From assembly GCA_018873225.1 (NCBI GenBank), contig JAEILZ010000005.1, positions 3,534,001 to 3,598,000 on the forward strand: DNA of 64,000 bases, given 5' to 3'. The position numbers and the translations under genes are program-made. A model generated the notes under the pieces. The model was not told the DNA's origin. It ran no database searches and worked only from the letters and a program-made list of their open reading frames with translations. The DNA is from [Phialemoniopsis] sp. UDSM-2020. Its lineage: Eukaryota; Ascomycota; Sordariomycetes; Thyridiales; Thyridiaceae. Below are positions 1 to 9,414 of the stretch, one piece after another. Position 1 is the first letter of the stretch, and every line of letters starts with the position of its first letter.

Positions 1-139
1 GGATATCGTCGTGAGCCATGCCCATTTGGTGCGACGGGTGTCCTTGAAGCTGCTGCTGCCTGGCAGCCATGGCCTGCGCTTGGCGTTGCTGAGCCTGTCG
101 CATCAACATCGCTCGTGCCTGTTGCTCTCTTAAGTCCAT
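1..139 (-). CDS. Q-rich protein, 5' end only (partial)
   Basis: An open frame reads leftward out of the window from an ATG at 139. The visible 46 residues begin MDLREQQARAMLMRQAQQRQ and continue as a Gln/Ala/Met-rich, probably helical stretch with repeated RQAQ and AAR units. There is no signal peptide or recognisable domain in the visible part. Low-complexity Gln-rich starts like this are common in fungal transcriptional and chromatin cofactors, but that is only an inference. The gene continues beyond position 1, so product and exon structure cannot be stated. Confidence 0.5.
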   Translation of the reverse strand, partial: MDLREQQARAMLMRQAQQRQAQAMAARQQQLQGHPSHQMGMAHDDI

Positions 140-1466
140 TTTCGCTGATGTTGATGACTCTGTCTTGGGTCTCTCGCGAGCTCACACGAGACTTCAATCA
201 GCACAGGTCTCTCGACTTCTGGTCTCGTAGGCCGTGGATGCTGAGATGCGCCTAGCAATCAATTCGGTAAGACAGCATCAGGCCACTATGTTCCACAGAC
301 TTCAAGTAATGCCCCCGCCCAATCTCATCGTCAGATGACACAAGTGCTCGACTGTCTGATGGGAGAAGCAGCAGCATACGTCGTGCCACCCGTGTTCTCG
401 TCCAGGTTGCTTTGTTCTGCCGTGATGATGTGTTCAGTCGAATCCCCGAGACGCGCAGCGTAAGTGCTGAGAAGACTCCAGGACTTCTAAGGTTAGCTCA
501 TCGATTTGCACTAAACACTCAGCCCTCATGCCCCATAAAATCGTCGCCTCTCTAAGCCCTGGAGCTTTTAGGCGTCATGACCAGCGACTGCACAGGCTAG
601 CACGATTGACGCCACTCCTTTTCCCAACGCTTTGTCTACAACATACATTTCAGTACCAAGCAGATATGTCAGCTCATAAGGTTAGCTAGATACCCCTTCA
701 AACATGTCTTACTTTGACCAAATGAAACTGAGCAATCATATGTGCTTCTACGAATATCATACATTTGGTCTTATACCGCGAAACGAAAGTAGGGTGTGAT
801 CACGTCGATACATACTTACTCCTATATGATACTATATTGTCACGAGCAGCCTCCTTGCGCGCATTCATTCCTGATTGCAATCTGAGAAATACACGAAGCG
901 CATGACTTCATTTTCTACTCACGGTCTCGCTCACGTTTCAGAGCCGGAACTTTTTTCTTCCTCCCACATTCTTTCACCTCTCATCTTTTTCCACCCTGGA
1001 AATTTTCACAACCACCACTCAATCTGCACATCTACTGACCGTATCACGCGGTAACAGCAGTGCATGAAGGAACACCTAGCAGAGGAAGGTTTCTACGTGG
1101 ACAAACACTAAATCCTTGAAGTCTCAGATTGGTTAGGTGTTCTGCATCAGGAACCAATCTGAGAGTCAATCTTGAGATGAGTCTGATTTGAAGAGACTAC
1201 AGGTGAGCTCACGGCACGGCGAAAAAGTCTTCTCTTGTTGTGATACTAACTATACTTATATAAGCGTCAACATCCAGAGCATTTCTCCCAGCTTCCAGCG
1301 TATTTTCCCTCCCCGGCTACAATCAGCAACCTTGAGAATACCCTCTTGCTATAGCCCTGGACCAGCATCTATCTAGTAATCATTGCTCTTGCCACTCTAC
1401 CGTTACGAGATCTCTCACTGACGTCAGTAGCGCTCGGTCAGAACACCTCAAAGGTGGTCCAAAACC
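140..1466. other. Intergenic region, divergent promoters
   Basis: About 1.3 kb between two divergently read genes. I see pyrimidine-rich tracts (around 950-1010) and a GT-donor-like site near 1201 that could belong to a 5' UTR intron of the next gene. No convincing coding region or repeat. Confidence 0.5.
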
Positions 1467-2054
1467 ATGGCATCGGGAGCCATCAAGACCGAGCCAGAGT
1501 GCGCCTCTGATGTTCCATCGCTGTCTACCAGTGTGACTGCTGGTGAGGAACCGTCTTCGACCCCTTCGAAGAGCTGGGGCATACCCATTCGTGCTGTACG
1601 AGCACGCCGTCAGGCGCCACGGAGGAAGGTTACAAAGCCTTACCGGGAGGATCCAGTCGTTAAGGAGGCTGAGCTACGACGCATAGCTGCTTTCAGCGCT
1701 TCTGAGAAGGACAAGGTTCAAGTTGACGGCGTCTCGTTGGAGAGCCAGAAGTATGCAGTGCCAGCACTTAGCGGCGCCATCACCAGGGGTAGGATTGAAA
1801 AGAAGACACAAGATCTGTTTTCGGAGCGACATGGCAATACCACCCGTGATCTCATGTACCGCTGGCACCAAGCGCTAGAGCGGCCGCGAGCTCCAAGGAC
1901 CCAGGTTCAGGAGAAGTTGTGGTTCAAAGCCAAACATCTCTTCACCAACATGCTCACTGTTGCGGCACATGATGGCACCGGCTTGGAGGACACCGTCGAG
2001 TCGATGTACGAGAGTCTGATGGACGACATCGCTGAGGAATGCCCCGAAAATTGA
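1467..2054 (+). CDS. Hypothetical protein, 195 aa, single exon
   Basis: An uninterrupted frame of 195 residues starts at an ATG in good context (AAACCATGG). Residues 1-35 are Ser/Thr/Pro-rich and look disordered. Residues 40-60 are strongly basic (RAVRARRQAPRRKVTK), which could be a nuclear-localisation or nucleic-acid-contacting patch. The C-terminal third is helical and acidic, ending EECPEN. There is no signal peptide or membrane segment, and I recognise no family. It could be a small lineage-specific nuclear protein. The opposite-strand frames over the same bases are shadows. Support rests on frame length, codon quality and start context only. Confidence 0.6.
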   Translation: MASGAIKTEPECASDVPSLSTSVTAGEEPSSTPSKSWGIPIRAVRARRQAPRRKVTKPYREDPVVKEAELRRIAAFSASEKDKVQVDGVSLESQKYAVPALSGAITRGRIEKKTQDLFSERHGNTTRDLMYRWHQALERPRAPRTQVQEKLWFKAKHLFTNMLTVAAHDGTGLEDTVESMYESLMDDIAEECPEN

Positions 2055-2380
2055 GGTTCAGACGCGGTTTTTTTCGCTTTGACCTATTCACACTTATACG
2101 GGTACGCGCGCTGAAGTTTTGGGCTGAGTATGGAATGACCATATTTTGATGGAAATTGAAGGAAGCTACATCAATCAAATTGAATAAGAATCTCTCATCG
2201 TGAGCCCCAGGCCACAAGATTCACTAGTCACAAGCCAAAGTCCATGATTGTTTGCCTTAGGTGTCTGTGTCTTGCAAGCTTTGAAATAAAAAGCATGCGG
2301 CGATACTGAATTTGGCCCATTCTGCCCCTGGTTACATTTGTGTTCTCAACTGTTCAGGAGTATCCGTCATTTGACGTTGG
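2055..2380. other. Convergent 3' flanks
   Basis: AT-rich 3' flanks of two convergent genes, with an AATAAA-like element (about 2284-2290). Nothing else is seen. Confidence 0.4.
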
Positions 2381-3963
2381 CTAAATTGTATAGTGGAAGC
2401 TAGGATGGAGATGGCCGAGCTTGTCAATTTCCTCCTGGCTTGCTTGAAGCCGATGATCTCTCTTCCCCTCTGCTCGTGCTTGATTCTCCCTCTTGAGGTG
2501 AAAGATCAAGATCGGAATGGTGAGGGTGCTAAGGATGCCGAAACCAAAGTTTGTCCACTGTCCCGGCAGATATCGCGGGGCATCCTTTTCGAGGAAGCCC
2601 CACGTGGCAATCATGGCACCAATGCTAGCGAAGCCGACCAGATACGCTGCGGTGATTGCCCGAACAGCGGGTCCAGCTGAGTTCTCCACACCCCAAGCCA
2701 ACAACATGGGACTGAGAACGTAAGCACCAGATGTAGTTAGGAAGATGGCGAAGTAGCGGACGCCGGCCGTCTGGACCGTGGCGAGAATGGCAAAGCCGAT
2801 GGGAACGATGGGTGCAATGGTGGTCAGAATGACTCCACGGCGCTTGATACGGTCCGACACCATGGACAGAGCGATGCAGATAATGGCAGAGACGGTATAG
2901 GGCGGAACGGACATCAACTGTGCGTTGATGGACGAGTATCCCATGTTTCGCAGGACGGTGGGCTTTTGGCTGGTCAGCGTCGGGGCGTCGGGTCATGGAG
3001 AAAAGGGGGCCCGGTACGTACCATGAAGAACGACAATGATGTGAGACACAACAGCGACGAGCAGGTGGCAAGAGCGCAGAGGTGGATGTTGATGTTGAAA
3101 AGGGCCTTTTTGAACGTAGCCTTACGGATGGGGTCGTCTCCCCTGACCATAACTTCCTTGACAATCCGCCTTTCTGCGTAGATCCTATCCTCAGGACTCA
3201 GGAACTTTGCCTCAGCGCAGGAGTTGGGAAGCATGAAGAACACGACAATTCCCCAAATGGCAGTCAAGAGCCCTTCGATCAGAAAGATCCATCTCCATTT
3301 GTGCATGATGCCAGAAGGAGGGATGCTGCCGAGGCCAGCAGCCAAGAGACCGCCGAATGATCCGGCTACAGAAGCCATGGCTGCCTTGATGCCCCATCTG
3401 CCGACCAGCTCGTGACGGCGGTAGAACTGTGTGTAGGAGAACATGATGCCGGGCTGTATGCCAGCTTCGAAGGCGCCGAGCAGGAATCGGAGAAAGACGA
3501 GAACAGGAAAAGAGCTGACGAATGCCGTTGCGAATGTTGTCGCACCGAAGCCGAAGGTGATAAAGGCAAGCCAAATCCTAGGCCCGAAGTGTTTGCACGC
3601 CATGTTGGAAGGGCTGGAGGGGAATCAGTGCTGCGGTACTTCACTTGCCCGTAGGAGATGTGACACTCACATTTCGAAGATGATATAGCTAACGTAGAAC
3701 ACCGTCAGTGTGATGTTGTAGCGATTCCCGTAGAGGTCGTTGTCCTCGACAATGCCCAGGATCTTGGCATTGCCCATGTTGGTCCGATCGATGAAGGAGA
3801 GAAGGTAGATGAAAGTGCCCATGGGGAGCACACGAAGGTCAAAGGCACGTCGAAGTCGCTTCTCTGCCACCACGTCGTGGCGCAAGGTCTCCGGATGGCC
3901 CTTCTCCAATGGGCCGCTGTCTTCCACAGCATCTACTGTGGGAGTGAGGGCGTCTGCTGCCAT
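2381..3963 (-). CDS. MFS transporter, ACS (allantoate permease/Dal5-like) family
   Basis: A 488-aa plasma-membrane transporter assembled from three exons: 3671-3963, 3022-3613 and 2381-2962. Both introns are GT-AG, and joining them restores FEIPSNMACKHFGPRIW and LSFFMPTVLRNMGY, which are classic anion:cation symporter (ACS) family segments. TM1 carries FIDRTNMGNAK (residues 58-67), the family signature. Twelve helices are expected; the N- and C-terminal tails are cytosolic and charged. Family members in yeast and fungi import allantoate, nicotinate, pantothenate or small carboxylates, so the substrate is undetermined. It is divergent from an FAD oxidoreductase with about 470 bp between the ATGs, suggesting a shared promoter and uptake of that enzyme's substrate (inference). 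Confidence 0.88.
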
Positions 3964-4432
3964 GATGGGATGGGTGGGGGGTTAAGGCTGAGGAATGGTG
4001 ACTCTCTGAGAGAGGGAGACTGTATGAGTTGATCAAAAGTAAAAGGCCATGGGGCGCGAAGAGTTCAAATAGTCGTCGAAAGACTGGCTCGGTCGTCCCC
4101 GGCTTCCCCGCAACTCCTTCGGTCCCTGCGGAGCCCCAGAGAATTGCTGCAGGATAGAGTCAGAAATGTCAGGGAACCTGATGCGAACTCTGGGTTTGAC
4201 ATCCCGGCTTCACTTGGAAGAGGGCCCGGAAGCGCAATGATCGGTCCGAGTTCGGCTGTAGTGCCAACTTTAAGCACTAGTCGCACTGGCGCCGGATCTG
4301 GGATCCGGGACTGTCCCCAATCATCTCTGATGCTTATCAGGAAAACTGATGGCCATGTAGATATAAATTGAGCTATCTGATGAAATTGAGTGTGTAATTA
4401 TTGCATGGATTGGAACTTTGAGACGAATCAGA
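3964..4432. promoter_or_regulatory. Bidirectional promoter region
   Basis: A 469-bp head-to-head spacer between the ACS transporter and the FAD oxidoreductase. A TATAAAT box lies at 4362-4368, about 65 bp upstream of the oxidoreductase ATG. The segment 4090-4320 is rich in CCGG/GGATCC-like palindromic words, but I cannot name a factor. Confidence 0.5.
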
Positions 4433-5812
4433 ATGACATTGACTGATTATGATGTGCTGATTGTCGGCGGCGGCGCTGCAGGCATTGGTGCCGCCATCGG
4501 TGCACGGCAAGCCCTCCCCGACGGCAAGATATTGGTCGTGGAAGCGGAGGGCTGCCTAGGTGGTGCTGCCACACACCGCGGAGTTGTTTCGTACTGTGGC
4601 CTGTTCACAGTGGAGGCCGAGCCGCGACAGGCTATCGGAGGCGTGTGGAACGAGCTTCGCACACGTCTCTTGAAAATAGGAGCAACTGAACCTCATCCCG
4701 TGCGGCACCGCGGCATCTTTCAGGTATCTCTCGACATTCCCAGAAATTAAAACACGCTGAGTGACCAACCATCGGTCTAACAGGTCATTGAACCCGAGGG
4801 TCTCAAGGTCGTCCTCGATGACCTACTCGACGACTTCCACGTCGACGTCCTTCTCCATGCCACTGTTGTCGGAGCTTGCCGCAGCGATGGCATGATCACT
4901 TCGGTCGAAATTCAAGACAAGACGAACCGGCGCGTCGTATCCGCCAAGGCTTTTGTTGACTGCTCCGGAGACTGCGACTTGGCATACCACGCCGGTGCGT
5001 CAACAAGATACGGAAACAATGGGTTCGTCAATCTAGGCTCCCTAGCCACTCGCTGGGGCGGACTCCAGAATGCGTGGCCTACCGCGAAACAGTGGTCAGA
5101 AGCGGTGCAAGCCGCCAAGACGGTAGATCCTTCGCTGAAGAAAAGGATCCCAAAGGATGGAAGTGTGCTTATCCGACTTCCTAAATCACGAGACATCTAC
5201 AGTTTCATGGCTTCTGCGATTGATGACGTCCGGTCAGCTGAAAGCATCACATGGGCCGAAAAGGCTGGCAGAAAACAAGCTCAAGAGTACTTGAGGATAC
5301 TGAAAACGCTTCCAGACCACGAGGATATGTATCTCGTCTCGACCGGCCCCAACTTCGGTACGAGGGAGTCTCGGCATATCAACTCGAGGGGACAACTATT
5401 GGAAGAAGACATCCTTCAGGGAAGATATTTTGAAGATACAATTGCCATTGGTGCATGGGGTTTTGAATGGCATGATAGCTCCAGGGAGGACTGGGCGAGC
5501 ACCTTCACGTACCCACCTCGCGGATCTTTTGATATTCCATTGTCCTGTTTGTGGAGTACGGATACGCCAAACCTCTGGGTTGGCGGTCGTTGCGCAGACG
5601 GTGATCAACGAGCAGGCAGTGCGATCAGAGTGATGGGCACGGGCCTGGCCACTGGACAGGCAGCCGGTGTTGCAGCTGCTTTGAGAGCACGGAATGGCAC
5701 AGATCCTTCCGCTGAAGAAGTGCGACTACAACTTAAAGCACAGCGCGCTCTCTTGGATCGTGAGTCTCTCGAACGGGTGCCATATGTTGGACCGTCAGAC
5801 GGGCGGGCATAA
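4433..5812 (+). CDS. FAD-dependent oxidoreductase (FAD_oxidored type)
   Basis: A 439-aa flavoenzyme in two exons, 4433-4723 and 4784-5812. The intron runs GTATCT to ACAG and keeps phase, joining GIFQ to VIEPEG. The N-terminus YDVLIVGGGAAGIGAA (residues 6-21) is a Rossmann dinucleotide fold; VVEAEGCLGG follows where FAD_oxidored proteins contact the adenine ribose. The C-terminal GGRCADGDQRAGSAIRVMGT resembles the second FAD-binding stretch. There is no signal peptide or membrane helix, so it is probably cytosolic. The family (Pfam FAD_oxidored) is common in bacteria and patchy in fungi; its reactions are mostly unknown. An upstream TTG would add five residues, but the first ATG is at 4433. 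The divergent neighbour is an ACS transporter. Confidence 0.82.
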
Positions 5813-6480
5813 CAGCCTGCGCTTACCTCGTGTCCTTCAAAGATCAGACAATGTACTTTATTCATACATCAATGCCAATCTCGAAATTTTGTCTGCAAGA
5901 AACATAGCTGAGAGGCGAACACGAGCAAAAAGACAAAAAGAACGTACAACACCAGGCATTCGCTGGTCGTCACCGACCCAACTACTACTCCGGCGGTTGG
6001 CAGCTTATCATGAGGAGAGCAGACGGGATCCCGAGTTTTCTACCACCTATGGTCGTACGTGGAAGAAGCTCCAATGCTTTGCAATGATATGCCGCGAGGC
6101 AGTAGAGTGACGACTCTGGACGGGAAGACAGTTGCGTGTCTTAGCTCGCATGAAGAGGGTCATTAAGCTTCCCTAATTCCTGACCATAATGAAGGAGAAC
6201 TTACCATAGATATATTGGACCATGTATTATAAGGGTCTGTAGAGCCTCAGTGAAGATCTCATTATGCGGAACAATATATCACTGTGTATGTCCAGAATGG
6301 TCTTGCTACGACGACTCTAGACCCACAAATACACATAAGACTGGATTGCTGTGGAGCATTGGATGTCAATGAGGCTTCATGAAGCACAATGATACATGTA
6401 TACATTAATGTTTTAGTATACTGGAGGTAAATCTCAACTTGGGACGTAAGTGCAGGGCAGGTCAATCGCTTGAGATCTAG
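5813..6480. other. Intergenic, AT-rich
   Basis: 3' flank of the oxidoreductase gene. A read-through frame extends to about 6110 in another phase but has no coding character. 6190-6470 is AT-rich with no recognisable element. Confidence 0.4.
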
Positions 6481-6563
6481 GTGGTAGAATAGCCTGAGTG
6501 CTAAGCTAGAGAGCGGAAACGGACAACTGGTGAAGATTCAGGGTGCGAGTCCCTGGTATAGGC
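6481..6563 (+). pseudogene. Degenerate partial copy of tRNA-Arg
   Basis: Positions 6514-6556 match 41 of 43 bases of the 3' half of the tRNA-Arg gene at 7096-7235, on the opposite strand. The match includes the 3' half of the anticodon arm, most of the small canonical intron, the variable region and the T-arm. One of the two mismatches is in the T-loop (TTCG to TGCG), which damages the B box. Just upstream, GCCTGAGTGCTAAGC (about 6492-6506) resembles a D-arm, and it sits only seven bases from the matching block. The copy therefore shows no trace of the 57-nt insertion of the full gene. The acceptor stem cannot be paired, so this is a relic. Confidence 0.6.
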
Positions 6564-7088
6564 AGTCAATCAGGTCAGGAGATACAAGCGGGAGTTGATG
6601 TCTTGGTATACAGGTGGGACAAATGATGGTATAATTGATAGCAAACCAAACTTTGCCAACCCCAGGCATGCCGAAGTGAACATCGCGAGGGCCGCACAGA
6701 CGCCAAGCCCGGACCCGTACCACGGACATGCCGATGACGCACCTCCGCATCGACTAGAGCAGCACCCTTTATGTTTGATATCATTGTATTGATCATATGA
6801 CACAAGTATAAGGTTGGAAGACTTATTTTCGTCTGTTTTCTTGCTGCGATAGCTTCTCTGGCGCAATTGTCGCGCGGGTGTTGCGTCGGTGTTCTGCTCC
6901 ATCCACGGAACTCCGCCGCGTTCCGACACCACCACTACGACAGACATTGGTGGATCAGCATTGCAATTCTGTATCTTCAGGGGTATTTCCTGAAGTAAAT
7001 AAATAGGTGTCACTTAATTGCATCTCGTTGATTTGTCCTGTCGCGGCAAAAAGTTCGATCATGATCACCAAGCGTTGCGACATGGGGC
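6564..7088. other. Spacer between tRNA copies
   Basis: About 520 bp without a supported gene. Short frames on both strands (for example a 147-codon minus-strand frame, 6570-7013) lack homology and good starts. Confidence 0.4.
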
Positions 7089-7094
7089 AAAAAA
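7089..7094 (-). terminator. Pol III terminator of tRNA-Arg
   Basis: A run of six T on the transcribed strand, two bases past the tRNA discriminator position. This is the standard RNA polymerase III stop signal and supports Pol III transcription of the split tRNA gene. Confidence 0.75.
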
Positions 7095-7131
7095 TCGATT
7101 CCCCAGGGACTCGAACCCTGAATCTTCACCA

Positions 7132-7142
7132 ATTGTCCGTTT
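7132..7142 (-). other. Canonical 11-nt tRNA intron
   Basis: AAACGGACAAT lies between positions 37 and 38 of the tRNA. TCCG of the anticodon loop can pair with CGGA of this intron across a GAAA turn, the anticodon-intron pairing recognised by the tRNA splicing endonuclease. Confidence 0.75.
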
Positions 7143-7154
7143 CCGGAAAGTGAC

Positions 7155-7211
7155 CTTTTTCGATTTGTTAGCTCCCTGAGCTGACAGGGTGGAATGTAAT
7201 GAAGTACTTAC
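7155..7211 (-). other. Non-canonical 57-nt insertion with spliceosomal intron signals
   Basis: On the tRNA strand this insert starts GTAAGT, has GCTAAC (branch-site consensus) 16 bases before its end, and ends AAAAAG. That is a complete fungal mRNA-type intron, lying exactly between D-stem position 25 and position 26. It contains no run of four T, so Pol III could read through it. An internal hairpin CCCTG-TCAGCT-CAGGG is possible. Excision by any route restores a perfect tRNA; which machinery does so is unknown. Confidence 0.65.
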
Positions 7212-7235
7212 GCCTTACCATTAGGCCAAGGAACC

Positions 7236-8586
7236 CAATGCATGGAGTGCTAAGATTTTGGGTCTATATTGCTCAAACTGTGGCACCATGTGGGGCATCC
7301 ACAAGTCATCCCCCACCAAGACCCAGTGTTGGCAAGAGGTTCATCATTCTCTCGCTGTTTGCAGTGACAGATTGCTTGTCTGCATCAGCCGATACCAACA
7401 GGAGACGGTGACATCCGACACTGTCTACGTTATAACCTTTTTGAACAGGCTGCTACTTTCAAGTCTGTTGCATAGTTTGCATCGCTCCCTTTTCATGCCC
7501 TCGGAGCATCAAGTCGTACTGATCGATTTGTGACTTTGGGGTAGTTCACCTACAAACTTCTCCAGAAAGCGACACCATAATATCGCAAACACCGTGTTGC
7601 CCACTTGAAAATTTGATTCAGAGGCCTATGCAAACATACAGCATTTTATCAGTCAGAGTCTTATCGTTCCCGTGGTGACTGGCCATCGTCCCCATTGCCG
7701 GTGCTGTTTCCGCAAACGCTGGCAGGACAGTAGGCCTTGATCAGGGTTTCGCTGGCAGTGAACCATCGATTCAACTGGAACGATCAATACTTAAATTGCT
7801 ACGTCTGATAATGATACTCGTGACACTTCGCTGTCGATTGATACCTGCGAGTAGCAGAAGGAATACGCAAAGGCCGCTCCCCTTTCAGCATTCGTGCTTC
7901 ACACCCCTTCCCGGGGCTAAATGGTCGTATCTAAGCCAAGATCACAAACGTCCAAGGGTATATGAGATTCTTTTTCCTCGGTATCTCATACTCACTGGCT
8001 TTTGGCCTTGAGCTGCGATGTGAGCTTCAATTAAGGTGTCCGAGAAAGTGGGGGCCCAGCACCGACCCAGCCCCCCGGGTCGGGACTCGACAATAGAAAG
8101 AGCGACACCTAGATCAGTAGAATGTTCGGATTGCCTAATTTCAACGTGACGCCATTACATAATGTCCCCAATATCAATTGAGAATACATCACGACACGAT
8201 CACCTACATTGAGACGGGGGTAATGAGAGCCTCAATCTACGCAATTGTGCTCATGTCCAAGCAGGGGATTGAGCTGAGTTCGACTGCGGATCAATGAAAA
8301 GTCTATGTGTAAAGGATACGTTCTATCTCATCAATGCTCCAGTAACAACGAGTGTCCATAAATCCACCGTGTGATGCCGTTCCTCTATAGAGCATGCAAG
8401 GATGACGGAATCGTGACAGGAAGCCACACCAAAGAAAGTATAAGGAAAGACAAGAAGAAGAGAAGAAAGAGAAAAAGGCCGTAAAGTTCATTCAATGTCC
8501 AGTCCGAGATTTCACACGCCGTGTCATACATGGTCGCAAGTCGCTATGGTAATAAAGCAATCGAAACGCCGCTACGCTGAGCATAA
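7236..8586. other. Intergenic region
   Basis: 1.35 kb with no supported gene. A C/G-rich palindromic patch around 8051-8090 (GGGGGCCC, CCCCCCGGG) and a purine-rich tract (about 8440-8480) are the only compositional features. Confidence 0.4.
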
Positions 8587-9294
8587 TCAAGACTGCGACC
8601 ATTGCGCTCCAGAGCTTGAGCCAGCTTGATCTGCAATCTCCGTTAGAAATTGTGCCCTCCTAGAGTGATATCGAAAGAGACTTACCTTGGGCGTAGTCCT
8701 CGTATTCGTACTCCTGGCCCTCCTCGTTTGGCAGGATGCCGCGCTTCTTGGCACGGCGCTCGAATCTCGAGATGGAAGCATCGCTCACTGCCTTGCCGCG
8801 GACAGTGAACTGAGCAGCCGCCTTGGGGTCGTCCTTCTCCATCTTCTTCTTGGTCTTGACGATCTCCATGTACTCCTCCGTCTTGGTGTACTTGGTGTCC
8901 AGGCCCCACTGCTTGATCTTGCCCTTGTACTGGCGTGGCCTGCACGGTGTCATTAGTCGCCGTATGCTAGAGGAGGTGGAAGACAAAATGCATACGTCGC
9001 TTTGAAGCCATACTGCGTCTCCATCTGCTCCATCACATCCTTGAGCTTGTGCGTCTTGTAAAGCTGAGAAATGACTTGGCGATACGGCTCCCAATCCTGG
9101 GAAGATTCTGGGCGGATATAGTTTGACTTCGAGGACTCGCCCTGCTGGTATGTGCTGTAGTCATCGTATCCCTCATAATCATCGTAGTCGCCATATCCCT
9201 GTTGTTGATAGGGCTGTTGGTAGTTCTGGTTGAAGCCCTGCCCGTACGATTGAGAGTAATTTTGGCCGTAGCCGGATCCCGACGACGAGTACAT
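8587..9294 (-). CDS. Clr5-domain protein
   Basis: A 198-aa protein from three exons: 8996-9294, 8686-8939 and 8587-8630. Introns are GTATGC..GCAG and GTAAGT..GCAG; the joins give YGFKATPRQYKGKIKQWGL and EDYAQDQAGSSSG in phase. Residues 1-60 are a Tyr/Gln/Gly-rich disordered, prion-like stretch (SGSGYGQNYSQSYGQ). Residues 68 to about 118, starting WEPYRQVISQLYKTHKLKDV, form a Clr5 domain, a short helical module found at the N-terminus of many fungal proteins and named after a fission-yeast silencing factor. Residues 130-185 are basic and helical (ERRAKKRG). It is probably nuclear. The Tyr-rich head before the domain is unusual; most Clr5 proteins start with the domain. Confidence 0.8.
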
Positions 9295-9406
9295 GTTTGA
9301 GTTGGATGTTTGGATGGATTTCTAGATGCTGTTGATGTATGTTTGACAATTGATTGCTTGGTGTTGTTGTGGAATAATGTCTTCGTTGAAGGTATCAACA
9401 TCTACA

Positions 9407-9414
9407 CTTATATA
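9407..9414 (-). promoter_or_regulatory. TATA box of the Clr5 gene
   Basis: TATATAAG on the minus strand, about 115 bp upstream of the ATG at 9294. The distance and sequence fit a fungal core promoter. Confidence 0.5.

Larger units (their letters stand above)
7096..7235 (-). tRNA. tRNA-Arg(CCG) with two introns
   Basis: Removing two inserts (7155-7211 and 7132-7142) leaves a 72-nt tRNA that folds canonically. The acceptor stem GGTTCCT pairs with GGGAATC (two G-U pairs). The D-arm is GCCT/AGGC. The anticodon stem TCACT pairs with GGTGA around loop TTCCGGT, giving anticodon CCG (Arg). The variable region is AGATT. The T-arm is CAGGG-TTCGAGT-CCCTG. The A box (TGGCCTAATGG) and B box (GGTTCGAGTCC) are intact, and a T6 terminator follows. 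The 11-nt insert sits after position 37, where eukaryotic nuclear tRNA introns belong, and its CGG can pair with the anticodon as expected. The 57-nt insert between positions 25 and 26 is not canonical. CCA is not encoded, as is normal for nuclear genes. Confidence 0.8.

Noticed and set aside
6570..7013. 147-codon minus-strand frame next to the tRNA
   Set aside because: No homology, no splice chain, weak start, and it lies between two tRNA copies in non-coding-looking DNA.
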